Shown here: positions 8,824 to 16,393 of the stretch, piece after piece
Position numbering within the stretch: position 1 is the first letter of the stretch
How the letters are laid out: every line of letters starts with the position of its first letter
Source: Salinibacterium sp. SWN167
Lineage (GTDB): Bacteria > Actinomycetota > Actinomycetes > Actinomycetales > Microbacteriaceae
Length of the DNA: 64,000 nucleotides
Direction of reading: 5' to 3'
NCBI RefSeq assembly: GCF_015864665.1
Contig: NZ_JADYWU010000002.1
Location: 62,001 to 126,000 of the forward strand
Translations under genes and position numbers: made by a program
The notes under the pieces: model-generated
What the model was told of the DNA's origin: nothing
Database searches by the model: none
What the model saw: only the letters and a program-made list of their open reading frames with translations

Positions 8824-9018
8824 ATGTCACGGGATCTATCTGAGATGCGTTTTCTCACCGTCGCTGAGGTGGCGGACATGATGCGCGTCTCAAACATGAC
8901 CGTGTATCGTCTGGTTCACTCCGGTGAACTCCCGGCTGTTCGTTTTGGCCGTTCATTCCGCATCCCGGAATCGGCTGTAGCGAGCGCCGTTGCACCCCCA
9001 ATCTCTGAGGTTGGATAG
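8824..9018 (+). CDS. Small MerR/BldC-like DNA-binding protein
   Basis: 64 residues, almost entirely a MerR-superfamily helix-turn-helix: FLTVAEVADMMRVSNMTVYR then LVHSGELPAVRFGRSFRIPE, the pattern of BldC and of excisionase-fold proteins. Actinobacterial BldC binds DNA as head-to-tail oligomers on direct repeats and controls development. This gene is not next to a mobile element, so a chromosomal regulator is more likely than an excisionase. The ATG at 8824 follows AAGGGGC; an alternative ATG lies at 8845. The 150 bases upstream hold only the preceding hairpin and presumably its promoter. Confidence 0.8.
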   Translation: MSRDLSEMRFLTVAEVADMMRVSNMTVYRLVHSGELPAVRFGRSFRIPESAVASAVAPPISEVG

Positions 9019-9081
9019 CGGCGAATCGTCGCTGAGGGTTCATTCCCAGTTCATCGAGACTTTTAAACCCGCCCGGTGCGG

Positions 9082-9087
9082 TAAACT
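9082..9087 (+). promoter_or_regulatory. -10 element upstream of the bS22 leader ORF
   Basis: TAAACT predicts a start at 9094, two bases before the leader ATG at 9096. Confidence 0.5.
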
Positions 9088-9095
9088 CTTCCGGT

Positions 9096-9149
9096 ATGTC
9101 TTTCCGCGGTTCTGAATCGGACCGGGTCGGTTCGTTCAGAAATCAGTGA
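9096..9149 (+). CDS. 17-residue leader ORF upstream of bS22
   Basis: ATG at 9096, 17 codons (MSFRGSESDRVGSFRNQ) and TGA at 9147-9149. The stop overlaps the GTGAGG ribosome site of bS22, whose ATG is 7 nt further on. A TTCTGAA/TTCAGAA inverted repeat (9110-9116 and 9135-9141) inside the ORF could fold. Translation is not shown; the fit of promoter, start and stop to the bS22 signals is the argument for a leader peptide. Confidence 0.45.
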   Translation: MSFRGSESDRVGSFRNQ

Positions 9150-9156
9150 GGTTCCT

Positions 9157-9255
9157 ATGGGTTCAGTCATCAAAAAGCGTCGCAAGCGTATGGCAAAGAA
9201 GAAGCACCGCAAGCTGCTTCGTAAGACACGCCACCAGCGTCGCAACAAGAAGTAA
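9157..9255 (+). CDS. Small ribosomal subunit protein bS22 (AURKAIP1/COX24 domain)
   Basis: 32 residues, extremely basic, beginning MGSVIKKRRKRMAKKKHRK. This is nearly identical in pattern to the actinobacterial bS22 protein found in mycobacterial ribosome structures, about 33 residues and bound near the decoding centre of the 30S subunit, and to the C-terminal domain of mitochondrial AURKAIP1. GTGAGG precedes the ATG at a normal distance. The gene is too short for most ORF callers. It is preceded by a 17-codon ORF and followed by strong hairpins. Confidence 0.93.
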   Translation: MGSVIKKRRKRMAKKKHRKLLRKTRHQRRNKK

Positions 9256-9275
9256 CTAGTCCCAATGACTAGGGG

Positions 9276-9337
9276 CCGTCTTCCGAGACGGTCACAACTC
9301 GAACACCCGAACGTTCATCTGAACGATCGGGTGTTCG
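9276..9337. terminator. Tandem hairpins between convergent bS22 and HAD genes
   Basis: First hairpin: CCGTCT-TCCG-AGACGG (9276-9291). Second: an 11-bp perfect stem (9300-9310 with 9327-9337), then after an A/A mismatch a further 6-bp stem CGTTCA/TGAACG around a TC loop. Neither has a U-run, but the location between convergent genes fits a two-way terminator. Confidence 0.7.
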
Positions 9338-9340
9338 GCG

Positions 9341-10105
9341 TTAACGAGCGTTTTTGCGCACAATCTTGGCTTGCTGCTTCACGCGGCGCCGGGCTTCTTT
9401 GAGGCCGGCGCGGCTGAGCGGCAGTACTGGCCAGCCCATTTTTTGGGCATAGTGGGTGAGTTTCACATCCGCGTTCACGGCCACACGATTGCCTACGGCG
9501 CTCAGTAGCGGGATGTCGTTGCTGGAATCGGAGTATGCCCAGCAGTCTGCCAGGTTGGCCCCGAGCCGCCCAGCGAGCTCTGTGGCGACGGCAGCCTTCT
9601 CTGGCCCGTGAAGCACGTGGCCGTCGAGTTCTCCCGTGAGAAAGCCGTCTTCGGCGCGCACGCGGGTTCCGAGCGCGCCCGTAAGGCCGAGTCGCTCGGC
9701 GATCACTTGCGCCACAAACTGGGGCGTTGCGGTGATGAGCCACACTTCGTGGCCCTTCGCGAGGTGCTCTTTGGCCAGATCGACGGTTTCGGGCCACAGG
9801 TTGGGCAGAATGTCTCGCTCGTAGATGGTCTCGGCGAGATCGATGAGCGTCTGCAGGGAATGTCCGCCCACGATCTCAAGCGCCCGTTCCCGCGCGGAGG
9901 TCATGTGCTTGTGGTTTTCTCCCACAGCGACGAACCGAAACTGGTGCCAGGCAAAGCGAGCAATATCTCGCCAGCCCACGATTCCGCGCCGCCAGGCTTC
10001 CTTGCTCAAATAGAAAGCACTCGCACCACGCATGAGCGTGTTGTCCACGTCAAAGAAAGCCACAACGGCGTTCTGGCTGGGCGGGGGCGACGTTACCTCG
10101 TGCAT
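9341..10105 (-). CDS. HAD-IB family phosphatase (SerB-like)
   Basis: 254 residues from the ATG at 10105. HAD motif I is FFDVDNTL (Asp19 nucleophile, Asp21), motif II is in LITATPQF, and motif III is the distal SDSSNDIPLL. The order and the large helical cap after motif I match subfamily IB, which includes phosphoserine phosphatase and a group of actinobacterial hydrolases fused elsewhere to acyltransferases. The substrate is unknown. The C-terminal tail is Lys/Arg rich. The ATG at 10105 is preferred over that at 10111 because a minus-strand -10 (TAGAAT) predicts transcription from about 10106. Confidence 0.82.
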   Translation of the reverse strand: MHEVTSPPPSQNAVVAFFDVDNTLMRGASAFYLSKEAWRRGIVGWRDIARFAWHQFRFVAVGENHKHMTSARERALEIVGGHSLQTLIDLAETIYERDILPNLWPETVDLAKEHLAKGHEVWLITATPQFVAQVIAERLGLTGALGTRVRAEDGFLTGELDGHVLHGPEKAAVATELAGRLGANLADCWAYSDSSNDIPLLSAVGNRVAVNADVKLTHYAQKMGWPVLPLSRAGLKEARRRVKQQAKIVRKNAR

Positions 10106-10111
10106 TCGCAT

Positions 10112-10118
10112 TATTCTA
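10112..10118. promoter_or_regulatory. Bidirectional promoter: overlapping opposed -10 elements
   Basis: TATTCT on the plus strand (10112-10117) puts +1 at the GTG at 10124. TAGAAT on the minus strand (10118-10113) puts +1 at 10106, one base before the ATG at 10105. The predicted start sites are 18 bp apart. Confidence 0.65.
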
Positions 10119-10123
10119 GGGTC

Positions 10124-10387
10124 GTGCCCACGAAACGTCTCACTTTAATTGGCAAACCCGGTTGTCATCTTTGTGACGATGCCCGCGAAACGATCAATCA
10201 GGTCGTCGCGGCACTGGCCTCAACCATCGAGATCGAACTCACTGAGCAGTCGATTCTGGAGGATGAGCAGTTGAACGCGAAGTACTGGGACGAGATTCCT
10301 GTTGTGCTCATCAACGACCGCGTACACACCATTTGGCGTGTCGAACCCGAGCGCCTCAGCGCTGCTCTTCTGGAGGAAACAGAATGA
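10124..10387 (+). CDS. Glutaredoxin-like protein (thioredoxin fold)
   Basis: 87 residues beginning MPTKRLTLIGKPGCHLCDDA. The CHLC active-site pair (residues 14-17) and the cis-Pro region EIPVVLIND identify the DUF836/glutaredoxin-like family. Such proteins are thiol-disulfide oxidoreductases of the cytosol; the partner is unknown. The GTG start has no Shine-Dalgarno sequence and coincides exactly with the predicted transcription start. The stop overlaps the next ATG (ATGA), so the two genes are coupled. Confidence 0.82.
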   Translation: MPTKRLTLIGKPGCHLCDDARETINQVVAALASTIEIELTEQSILEDEQLNAKYWDEIPVVLINDRVHTIWRVEPERLSAALLEETE

Positions 10388-10683
10388 TCCGTCACGTTGT
10401 TATGTGGAAGCTCATCGCCGAAGATCCCGCAGACCAGAAGATCGCAGCGGATGCGATGGCTGCTGCGCTGGAACCTCTCGTCGGCAAGATCGATGGTCTC
10501 GAAGCGCTAACCGTGCGCCCGGATGTGGCAACCGTCGCCGGAAATTGGGACGTCATCCTTGTGTCTGATCACACTTCGGTTGAGGCCCTTGCGGCGTACG
10601 GAACTCATCCGTTGCACGTGGAAGCGGGTGCTGTGGTGAAGGCAAACACTCGTGAACGGGCCTGCGTCGACTTCGAGCTTTAA
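10384..10683 (+). CDS. Dabb-family (stress-responsive alpha/beta barrel) protein
   Basis: 99 residues beginning MIRHVVMWKL, the Dabb domain opening (hydrophobic strand with HVVxWK). The ferredoxin-like fold dimerises to a small barrel. Members include plant stress proteins and bacterial proteins of mostly unknown role. GGAGGAAACAGA precedes the ATG, which overlaps the stop of the glutaredoxin-like gene, so both share the bidirectional promoter. Confidence 0.82.
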   Translation: MIRHVVMWKLIAEDPADQKIAADAMAAALEPLVGKIDGLEALTVRPDVATVAGNWDVILVSDHTSVEALAAYGTHPLHVEAGAVVKANTRERACVDFEL

Positions 10684-10792
10684 GCGGGGGAACGACGCCG
10701 CCTCTTGTCGGCTGCTCATGCGCCCGCATTAGGATGTGGGGCACTTACCGCGCTCTCGCGTGGTCCCGAAACGAGGATCGAAAGAGGAAACT

Positions 10793-10972
10793 ATGAAGTT
10801 TCAAATCGTCAAAGGCAAGAGCGAGACGCAGCCATTCTTCTGGCGCATCGTTGCGAGCAATGGCCAAACTCTCGCGGTGAGCGAGAATTACGTGGCGAAA
10901 GCATCAGCGAAGAGTGCTGTGGAGTCGGTCATCAAGAGCGCCGGTGGAGCCAGCATCGAAGACCTTACGTAA
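10793..10972 (+). CDS. YegP-family (DUF1508) small protein
   Basis: 59 residues: MKFQIVKGKSETQPFFWRIV followed by ASNGQTLAVSENY and a helix. This is one DUF1508/YegP module, where E. coli YegP has two. The fold is a small alpha-beta unit and its molecular role is not established. AAAGAGG precedes the ATG at a good distance. It stands alone between Dabb and a minus-strand helical protein gene. Confidence 0.8.
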   Translation: MKFQIVKGKSETQPFFWRIVASNGQTLAVSENYVAKASAKSAVESVIKSAGGASIEDLT

Positions 10973-11025
10973 CACAGGCGTTCAGTGATCGCGGGGGATC
11001 CTCGCGAGCACGACTGTGTGGCCTG

Positions 11026-11316
11026 CTACTTACTAACTTCGATCGGGCCCGTCATGTGGTTCTTGATCGAGTCGCGTTCAGCGGCCAGTGATGCCAGCGT
11101 TCCGCTGTCGAGGCCTGGCTGCAGCATGTCATCGAAGGGATTGCCCATTCCACTCTTGGAGTGCACTGCTTCGGCGTAGGCCGTTGCTGCTGCCGCTACC
11201 TTTGCGCTCGCGCGTTGAGCCTTCTTGAGCGAGACAGCACTGCTGCCCACAACCTCAGCATGCTTATTCAGTGCCTTCTTCAGGTCTTTGAGTGCCGAAT
11301 CAATTTTCTTTGACAT
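11026..11316 (-). CDS. Hypothetical helical protein
   Basis: 96 residues, not recognised. Residues 1-55 are Lys/Ala rich (MSKKIDSALKDLKKALNKHA), predicted by eye to be a long amphipathic helix, with no membrane segment, signal peptide or cysteine. AGGATGACCTC precedes the ATG. The overall look resembles small secreted WXG-like or cytosolic coiled-coil proteins, but the WXG motif is absent. Confidence 0.6.
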   Translation of the reverse strand: MSKKIDSALKDLKKALNKHAEVVGSSAVSLKKAQRASAKVAAAATAYAEAVHSKSGMGNPFDDMLQPGLDSGTLASLAAERDSIKNHMTGPIEVSK

Positions 11317-11401
11317 GAGGTCATCCTGTCCTAATTGGCTATGCGCTGGCTATGGGTTCGGTGTGTCGAACTGTGAGGCCCTCGCGAGCCCCACAGGGCG
11401 G

Positions 11402-12730
11402 CTACGGAGTGAGGCGGGTTGGTCCGCGGAACAGATACGTCGCTTCGCGCAGGTTGGGCAGACCGAGGAGCAACATCAGCACGCGCCCGAGGCCCATGCC
11501 GAATCCACCGTGCGGCGGTACGCCGTAGCGGAAGAAGTCGAGGTAGAAATCGAGCTCGGCCGGGTCCATGCCCTTGTCGCGAATCTGTGCTTCCAGCACG
11601 TCAACGCGGTGCTCGCGCTGGGCGCCAGTGGAGATCTCGACGCCGTTGAACACGAGGTCGTAGCTGTTCGTGAGGCCCGCATCATCCGCGTGACGCATGT
11701 GATAAAACGGGCGGATGCTGGCGGCGTAGTCGGTCAAGAACACGAAATCATGGTCGTACGTTTCTTTCACGTAGGCGGCGATCTGGCGCTCGCCCTCCGG
11801 GTCCATGTCGGCGTCGGCGCGCGGCACCGTGTAGCCGCGGTCGCTGACGATCTGCTTAGCCTCGGCAAGCGGGATGCGGGGGAAGGGGCGAGTCGGCACC
11901 GTCATTTCGATGCCGAACAGCTTCTCGATCTCTTCGCCGTGCTTGTCTTTGACAGCCTGGAAGCCGGCAACCATGAGCTCTTCGTGCAGGTTCATGACGT
12001 CTTCGTGGCTGGAGATCCAGCTGATCTCGCTGTCGACCATCGTGAACTCGGTGGCGTGACGCGACGTGAAGCTGGGGTCGGCACGGAAGCTGGGGGCGAT
12101 CTCGAAGATCTTGCCGAAGCCAGCGGACTGCGCCATCTGCTTGAAGAACTGGGGGCTCTGCGCCAAGTAAGCCTTGGTGTCGAAGTAGTCGACCTCAAAC
12201 AGTTCAGCCTTCGACTCGCTGGCGCTGGCCATGAGCTTGGGGGTGTGAACCTCGATGAAGTCGTTCTCGACCCAGTAGGTGCGCCAGGCGTGCTCGAGCG
12301 TGGTCTGGATGCGGAAGATCAGGTTGTTGCGCGGCACGCGAAGGTCGAGGAAGCGCCAGTCCATGCGCTTGTCGACGCTGGTGTCTTCAGCGATCGGGGT
12401 TTCAGCGATTGCCTCGCCAGCAAGTTCGATGCCGTCGAGCTTGATCTCAACGCCGCCGAGCTTCACGCGCTCGTCGTGCTTCAACTCACCGGTTGCGGTG
12501 AGGAAGGTGCCCTGAGCGAGGCCCGAAATGATCTCGGCGAGGGGATCCTCTGCCGCGGTGCCGTCGTCGTTGAACGAGCGGGGGTGAACAAGCTGCACCG
12601 CACCCGACTCATCGCGCAGCACGACAAACTGCACCTTCTTTTGATCTCGAACAGTGTCGACCCACCCCGAAACGGAGGTTGCTCCATCGCTTGCGGCGGC
12701 CAGGTTCTTAGTGAGGGTGCGTGTAGTCAC
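11402..12730 (-). CDS. aspS: Aspartyl-tRNA synthetase, archaeal/eukaryotic type
   Basis: 442 residues from GTG 12730, much shorter than the roughly 590-residue bacterial AspRS because the bacterial GAD insertion is absent. Residues 1-100 are the OB-fold anticodon-binding domain (GWVDTVRDQKKVQFVVLRDE). Class II motif 2 is FRADPSFTSRHATEF and motif 3 is GMGLGRVLMLLLGLPNLREA. It charges tRNA-Asp; many enzymes of this group also charge tRNA-Asn for GatCAB amidation, which sequence alone does not settle. TAAACT (12743-12738) predicts transcription one base before the GTG. Confidence 0.92.
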   Translation of the reverse strand: MTTRTLTKNLAAASDGATSVSGWVDTVRDQKKVQFVVLRDESGAVQLVHPRSFNDDGTAAEDPLAEIISGLAQGTFLTATGELKHDERVKLGGVEIKLDGIELAGEAIAETPIAEDTSVDKRMDWRFLDLRVPRNNLIFRIQTTLEHAWRTYWVENDFIEVHTPKLMASASESKAELFEVDYFDTKAYLAQSPQFFKQMAQSAGFGKIFEIAPSFRADPSFTSRHATEFTMVDSEISWISSHEDVMNLHEELMVAGFQAVKDKHGEEIEKLFGIEMTVPTRPFPRIPLAEAKQIVSDRGYTVPRADADMDPEGERQIAAYVKETYDHDFVFLTDYAASIRPFYHMRHADDAGLTNSYDLVFNGVEISTGAQREHRVDVLEAQIRDKGMDPAELDFYLDFFRYGVPPHGGFGMGLGRVLMLLLGLPNLREATYLFRGPTRLTP

Positions 12731-12737
12731 AGCGCCG

Positions 12738-12743
12738 AGTTTA
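12738..12743 (-). promoter_or_regulatory. -10 element of aspS
   Basis: TAAACT on the minus strand predicts +1 at 12731, next to the GTG at 12730. Confidence 0.45.
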
Positions 12744-12784
12744 CAAGGGATCACGCAAGAGAAAGTGCGGCAGGGCAGCAGACG

Positions 12785-12790
12785 TAGACT
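12785..12790 (+). promoter_or_regulatory. -10 element of the cytochrome c maturation operon
   Basis: TAGACT predicts +1 at 12797, one base before the GTG at 12798. Confidence 0.45.
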
Positions 12791-12797
12791 GAATACC

Positions 12798-13433
12798 GTG
12801 CCAGCAGACCTCATCCATCTCGTTCGCCATGGTGAAGTGCACAATCCCGACCGCATTCTCTATGGCCGTCTCCCCGGGTATCACCTCAGTGAACTCGGTC
12901 ATAAAATGGCGGATGTCGCCGCCGCAAGCTTCGCGAAGCGGCCCCTCACAGCGCTCTATGCGAGCCCCCTGCAGCGCGCTCAAGAGTCAGCGCGACCCTG
13001 GTCGGAACGCTACGGCCTCCCCATCACGACCGAAGAGCGCATCATCGAACCCCACAACTGGTTTGAGGGCGGTCGCTTGCAGTTTCCGAAAGTTCTCACG
13101 CAGCCACGCGCGTGGCCGCACCTGATCAACCCGCTCAAGCCCAGTTGGGGTGAGGCATACGTGAGCATCGAAGCGCGCATGCTTGCCGCTATTGATGAGG
13201 CGTGGGCCGCTGCCGAGGGCGGCGAAGTCGTCATGGTCAGCCACCAGCTGCCGATCGTGATGGTCGCGCGTTCCGCCAAGAAGATGCGGCTCGCCCACGA
13301 CCCCCGCCACCGTCGCTGCACGCTGTCGAGCATCACGACTCTCGCTCGCGAGGGAGACCATTTCGTCGAGGTTGACTATCAGGAACCTGCGGGAGACTTG
13401 CTCGCAGCATCCATCGATCTAGGAGCAGTGTGA
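12798..13433 (+). CDS. Histidine phosphatase (phosphoglycerate mutase-like) family protein
   Basis: 211 residues. DLIHLVRHGEVHNPDRILYG carries the catalytic RHG near residue 9, and VVMVSHQLPIVM carries the second catalytic histidine. The substrate is unknown; members in this operon position in actinobacteria precede the cytochrome c maturation genes. The GTG start has a -10 hexamer one base short of perfect leaderless spacing. The stop overlaps the next start codon by four bases. Confidence 0.87.
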   Translation: MPADLIHLVRHGEVHNPDRILYGRLPGYHLSELGHKMADVAAASFAKRPLTALYASPLQRAQESARPWSERYGLPITTEERIIEPHNWFEGGRLQFPKVLTQPRAWPHLINPLKPSWGEAYVSIEARMLAAIDEAWAAAEGGEVVMVSHQLPIVMVARSAKKMRLAHDPRHRRCTLSSITTLAREGDHFVEVDYQEPAGDLLAASIDLGAV

Positions 13434-14020
13434 ACCGCCGTCTTATCGCCGCTGTTGTGGCGAGTCTCGCCCTGTTTACTGTGTCGTGCTCCGGCACCAC
13501 CGAAAGTCTCGCGCAGCAGTACGAGAACGGATCAGAAGAGGGCTATATCTCCGGCGACGGTTCGACGGTCGAGATTCCAGCCGACAGTCGCGACGAACCC
13601 GTCACTTACGAGGCAACTCTCGACACCGGCGAGACCGTGTCGAGCGATGACTTCGCCGGTTCCGTTTATGTCGTGAACTTTTGGTACTCGAGTTGCCCGC
13701 CGTGCCGCCTCGAAGCGCCCGACCTCGCCGCGCTGAGCGAGCAGTACACCGAGGTTCCCTTCTTGGGCGTTAACGTATCCGACACTGCCGAAACGTCGCT
13801 CACCTTCGCTGACGAGTTCGGCATCCCGTACGCCTCCGTCGTGGATGCCACGACAGCGGGCGTGCAGCTGGCGTTCGCCGGTTCCGTGCCACCGAACGCG
13901 GTGCCCACCACTCTCGTGGTCGACCGTGAAGGGCGCGTTGCCGCACGCATCAGCGGTCTGGTGCGCGACCCCAGCATCCTCGCAGCGATGATGGACTCCG
14001 TCATCGCTGAGGAACAGTAG
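13430..14020 (+). CDS. TlpA/ResA-family lipoprotein thiol-disulfide oxidoreductase
   Basis: 196 residues. A short signal ends at lipobox FTVSC (Cys20). A thioredoxin fold follows with active site CPPC (89-92) in NFWYSSCPPCRLEAP and a cis-Pro in PPNAVPTTLVVD. ResA-type proteins keep apocytochrome c haem-binding cysteines reduced outside the membrane, receiving electrons from CcdA, encoded immediately downstream with overlapping codons. The GTG start overlaps the preceding stop. Confidence 0.9.
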   Translation: MNRRLIAAVVASLALFTVSCSGTTESLAQQYENGSEEGYISGDGSTVEIPADSRDEPVTYEATLDTGETVSSDDFAGSVYVVNFWYSSCPPCRLEAPDLAALSEQYTEVPFLGVNVSDTAETSLTFADEFGIPYASVVDATTAGVQLAFAGSVPPNAVPTTLVVDREGRVAARISGLVRDPSILAAMMDSVIAEEQ

Positions 14021-14763
14021 TGTCGAGTCCGGTCGGGGAGCTCATTCTCGGCGGCAACCTCCTTCTCGCGATTCCGATTGCGCTCCTTGCAGGCCTAGTC
14101 TCGTTTGCCTCACCCTGTGTTCTGCCTCTCGTGCCTGGCTACCTTGGTTACATCGGCGGGTTCACGAGCGCAGAGGAGAAGGGCAGCACGAAGCGCCTTG
14201 TTCTCGGCGTGAGCCTCTTCATCCTGGGTTTCACCGTGGTCTTCGTGGCCTTCACGGTACTGTTTGGCACCGCCGGTCTTCTGCTGCGGCCCTGGCTTGA
14301 TCTGATCACCCGCATCGCCGGGGCGCTCGTGATCGTGATGGGTGTCGTGTTCATTGGGCAGGTCACCTTCGCGCAGCGCACGATCAAGCCGAAGTTCAAG
14401 GTCGCAACCGGCCTCGCTGGTGCACCGCTGCTTGGCGTCGTTTTCGCCCTCGGCTGGACCCCGTGCGTTGGTCCCACCCTCATCGCCGTCGGAAGCATGG
14501 TCTTGGATGGCGGAGACCCCGGCCGGGCCGCTATCGTCGGCATCGCCTACAGTCTCGGTCTCGGCATCCCGTTCCTGCTGGTGGCTCTTGGATTGAACTG
14601 GGCGACCGGTTCGGTGGCGTGGATGCGCCGCCACATCCGTCTTATTAATCTGATCGGCGGAGCACTGCTCGTGTTGATCGGTCTACTCATGGTCACCGGT
14701 GTGTGGCGTGCAATCGTGACAAGTTTGGGGGCGGTAATCGGTGGCTTCGACACACTCCTCTGA
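14020..14763 (+). CDS. ccdA: Cytochrome c biogenesis protein CcdA (DsbD-like)
   Basis: 247 residues with six predicted membrane helices. The paired redox cysteines are Cys33 in SPCVLPLVPGYLGY and Cys149 in GWTPCVGP, both in canonical context. It carries reducing equivalents from cytosolic thioredoxin to ResA across the membrane. The GTG start overlaps the tlpA stop (TAGTG), and the 3' end overlaps resB by 23 bases. Confidence 0.93.
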   Translation: MSSPVGELILGGNLLLAIPIALLAGLVSFASPCVLPLVPGYLGYIGGFTSAEEKGSTKRLVLGVSLFILGFTVVFVAFTVLFGTAGLLLRPWLDLITRIAGALVIVMGVVFIGQVTFAQRTIKPKFKVATGLAGAPLLGVVFALGWTPCVGPTLIAVGSMVLDGGDPGRAAIVGIAYSLGLGIPFLLVALGLNWATGSVAWMRRHIRLINLIGGALLVLIGLLMVTGVWRAIVTSLGAVIGGFDTLL

Positions 14764-16393
14764 TTCAGAAGCTGGCGATTCGGTAACGGGCGGGGATGCC
14801 ACGCGTCCCAGCGACCACATGGACGCGCCAACGCCTGCGCCGGAAAGCAAGATCACGCAGCCGAAGCTCGGGCTTGCGGGCTACGGTCGCTTTTTCTGGC
14901 GCCAGCTCACGAGCATGCGCACGGCGTTGTTCCTGCTGCTTCTCTTGGCCGTTGCGGCAATCCCGGGCTCTCTCGTGCCGCAAATCACGTCGGACCCTAA
15001 CGGCGTTATTGCCTATCGCAACAACTATCCAGACACCGCAGCGATTCTCGACTTCTTTCAAGTCTTCAACACCTACTCCTCGGTGTGGTTCTCGTCGATC
15101 TACCTCCTGCTCTTCATCTCCCTCATCGGCTGTGTGCTGCCGCGCACCAAACATCACTTCGATGCGCTTCGTGCTCGCCCACCCAAGACTCCAGCGCGTC
15201 TCTCGCGGTTGCAGGGTTTCACCACCCGCACGACAGAGGCGGATGTCACAACGACGATCGATTCAGCACGTGGCCTGCTGCGCTCGCAGCGGTACCGCAC
15301 CGAGCTGTATGGCGATTCGGTCAGCGCTGAACGCGGCTACCTGCGCGAAACGGGAAACCTCGTCTTTCACGCCGCTCTCGTCGGCGTTCTCGTGACAGTG
15401 GGGATCGGCGGCGGCTTCGGCTACACCGGGCAGCGCGTAGTCGTAGAGGGCTATGCATTCAGTAACTCGCTCGCCAGCTATGACTCGTTCAACCCGGGCC
15501 GGTTCTTCAGCGATGACGCTCTCGACCCGTACACCGTCGCGCTTGACTCTTTCGAGCCGGTCTACGAAATCGAGAACCAACAGGCGATCGGTCAAGCGAT
15601 TGACTTCACCGCCAACGTCACGACCACGGTGCGCGGCGACGAGCCTCAGCAGTCTCAAATCAAGGTCAATGAGCCTCTCAGCCTGAGCGGCACCAACCTG
15701 TATTTGCTCGGCAACGGCTATGCCCCGGTTATCACCGTGCGCGATGCGGACGACAAAGTCATCTGGTCGCAACCAACGCCGTGCCTGCCGTTCGACGCCA
15801 ACCTCGGCAGCACCTGCATCATTAAAGTGCCCGACGGACTCGATCAGCAGATCGGGATGCTCGGCTTCCTGTATCCGACCGCCGGAACCCTCAGCTCCGG
15901 AGCACTAGCTTCCGTGTATCCCGACCTGGTGTCACCCGTGCTCACGTTGGAGGTGTACGAGGGCGACCTCGGTCTCGACAACGGGCAGGGCACCAACGCC
16001 TATTCGCTCAACACTGACTCTCTCGAGCAAATCGCGGGCCGGAGTTCCGACGCTGAAACCTTGCGCCTCACTCCCGGCGACCGGCTCGAACTGCCCAACG
16101 GTTTGGGCAGTGTCGAGTTGACGAGCATCCCGCGCTTCGTCTCCCTCGATGTGCACCATGATCCGTCGCAACTGCCGGTGCTGTTGTTCGCCATGCTGCT
16201 CTTTGGCGGCCTCATTACGAGCCTCTTCGTGCCCCGTCGCCGCATGTGGGTGGCCGCCACGACTGACGCCGCTGGCGTGACAACAGTTGAGTATGCCGCG
16301 CTGGCTCGTGGCGACGACCCTAACCTCGAAGCGGCAGTCGCCGACTTTGCCGATAAGCATTCCCAGCAACTGAGAGTTAGGGTGGAATCGTGA
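14741..16393 (+). CDS. resB: Cytochrome c biogenesis protein ResB
   Basis: 550 residues. A 45-residue polar N-terminus precedes helices beginning FFWRQLTSMRTALFLLLLLA, the ResB opening; the periplasmic half includes FNPGRFFSDDALDPY and IKVNEPLSLSGTNLY, then a last helix near residue 480. ResB and CcsB form the System II haem delivery and ligation complex. The GTG at 14741 lies inside ccdA. No ATG is near; the next strong methionine would cost about 25 residues. The stop overlaps ccsB (GTGA). Confidence 0.9.
   Translation: MASTHSSDSEAGDSVTGGDATRPSDHMDAPTPAPESKITQPKLGLAGYGRFFWRQLTSMRTALFLLLLLAVAAIPGSLVPQITSDPNGVIAYRNNYPDTAAILDFFQVFNTYSSVWFSSIYLLLFISLIGCVLPRTKHHFDALRARPPKTPARLSRLQGFTTRTTEADVTTTIDSARGLLRSQRYRTELYGDSVSAERGYLRETGNLVFHAALVGVLVTVGIGGGFGYTGQRVVVEGYAFSNSLASYDSFNPGRFFSDDALDPYTVALDSFEPVYEIENQQAIGQAIDFTANVTTTVRGDEPQQSQIKVNEPLSLSGTNLYLLGNGYAPVITVRDADDKVIWSQPTPCLPFDANLGSTCIIKVPDGLDQQIGMLGFLYPTAGTLSSGALASVYPDLVSPVLTLEVYEGDLGLDNGQGTNAYSLNTDSLEQIAGRSSDAETLRLTPGDRLELPNGLGSVELTSIPRFVSLDVHHDPSQLPVLLFAMLLFGGLITSLFVPRRRMWVAATTDAAGVTTVEYAALARGDDPNLEAAVADFADKHSQQLRVRVES

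Noticed and set aside
11225-12787. 520-codon plus-strand frame
   Set aside because: Antisense to aspS; no recognisable domain and no ribosome site.
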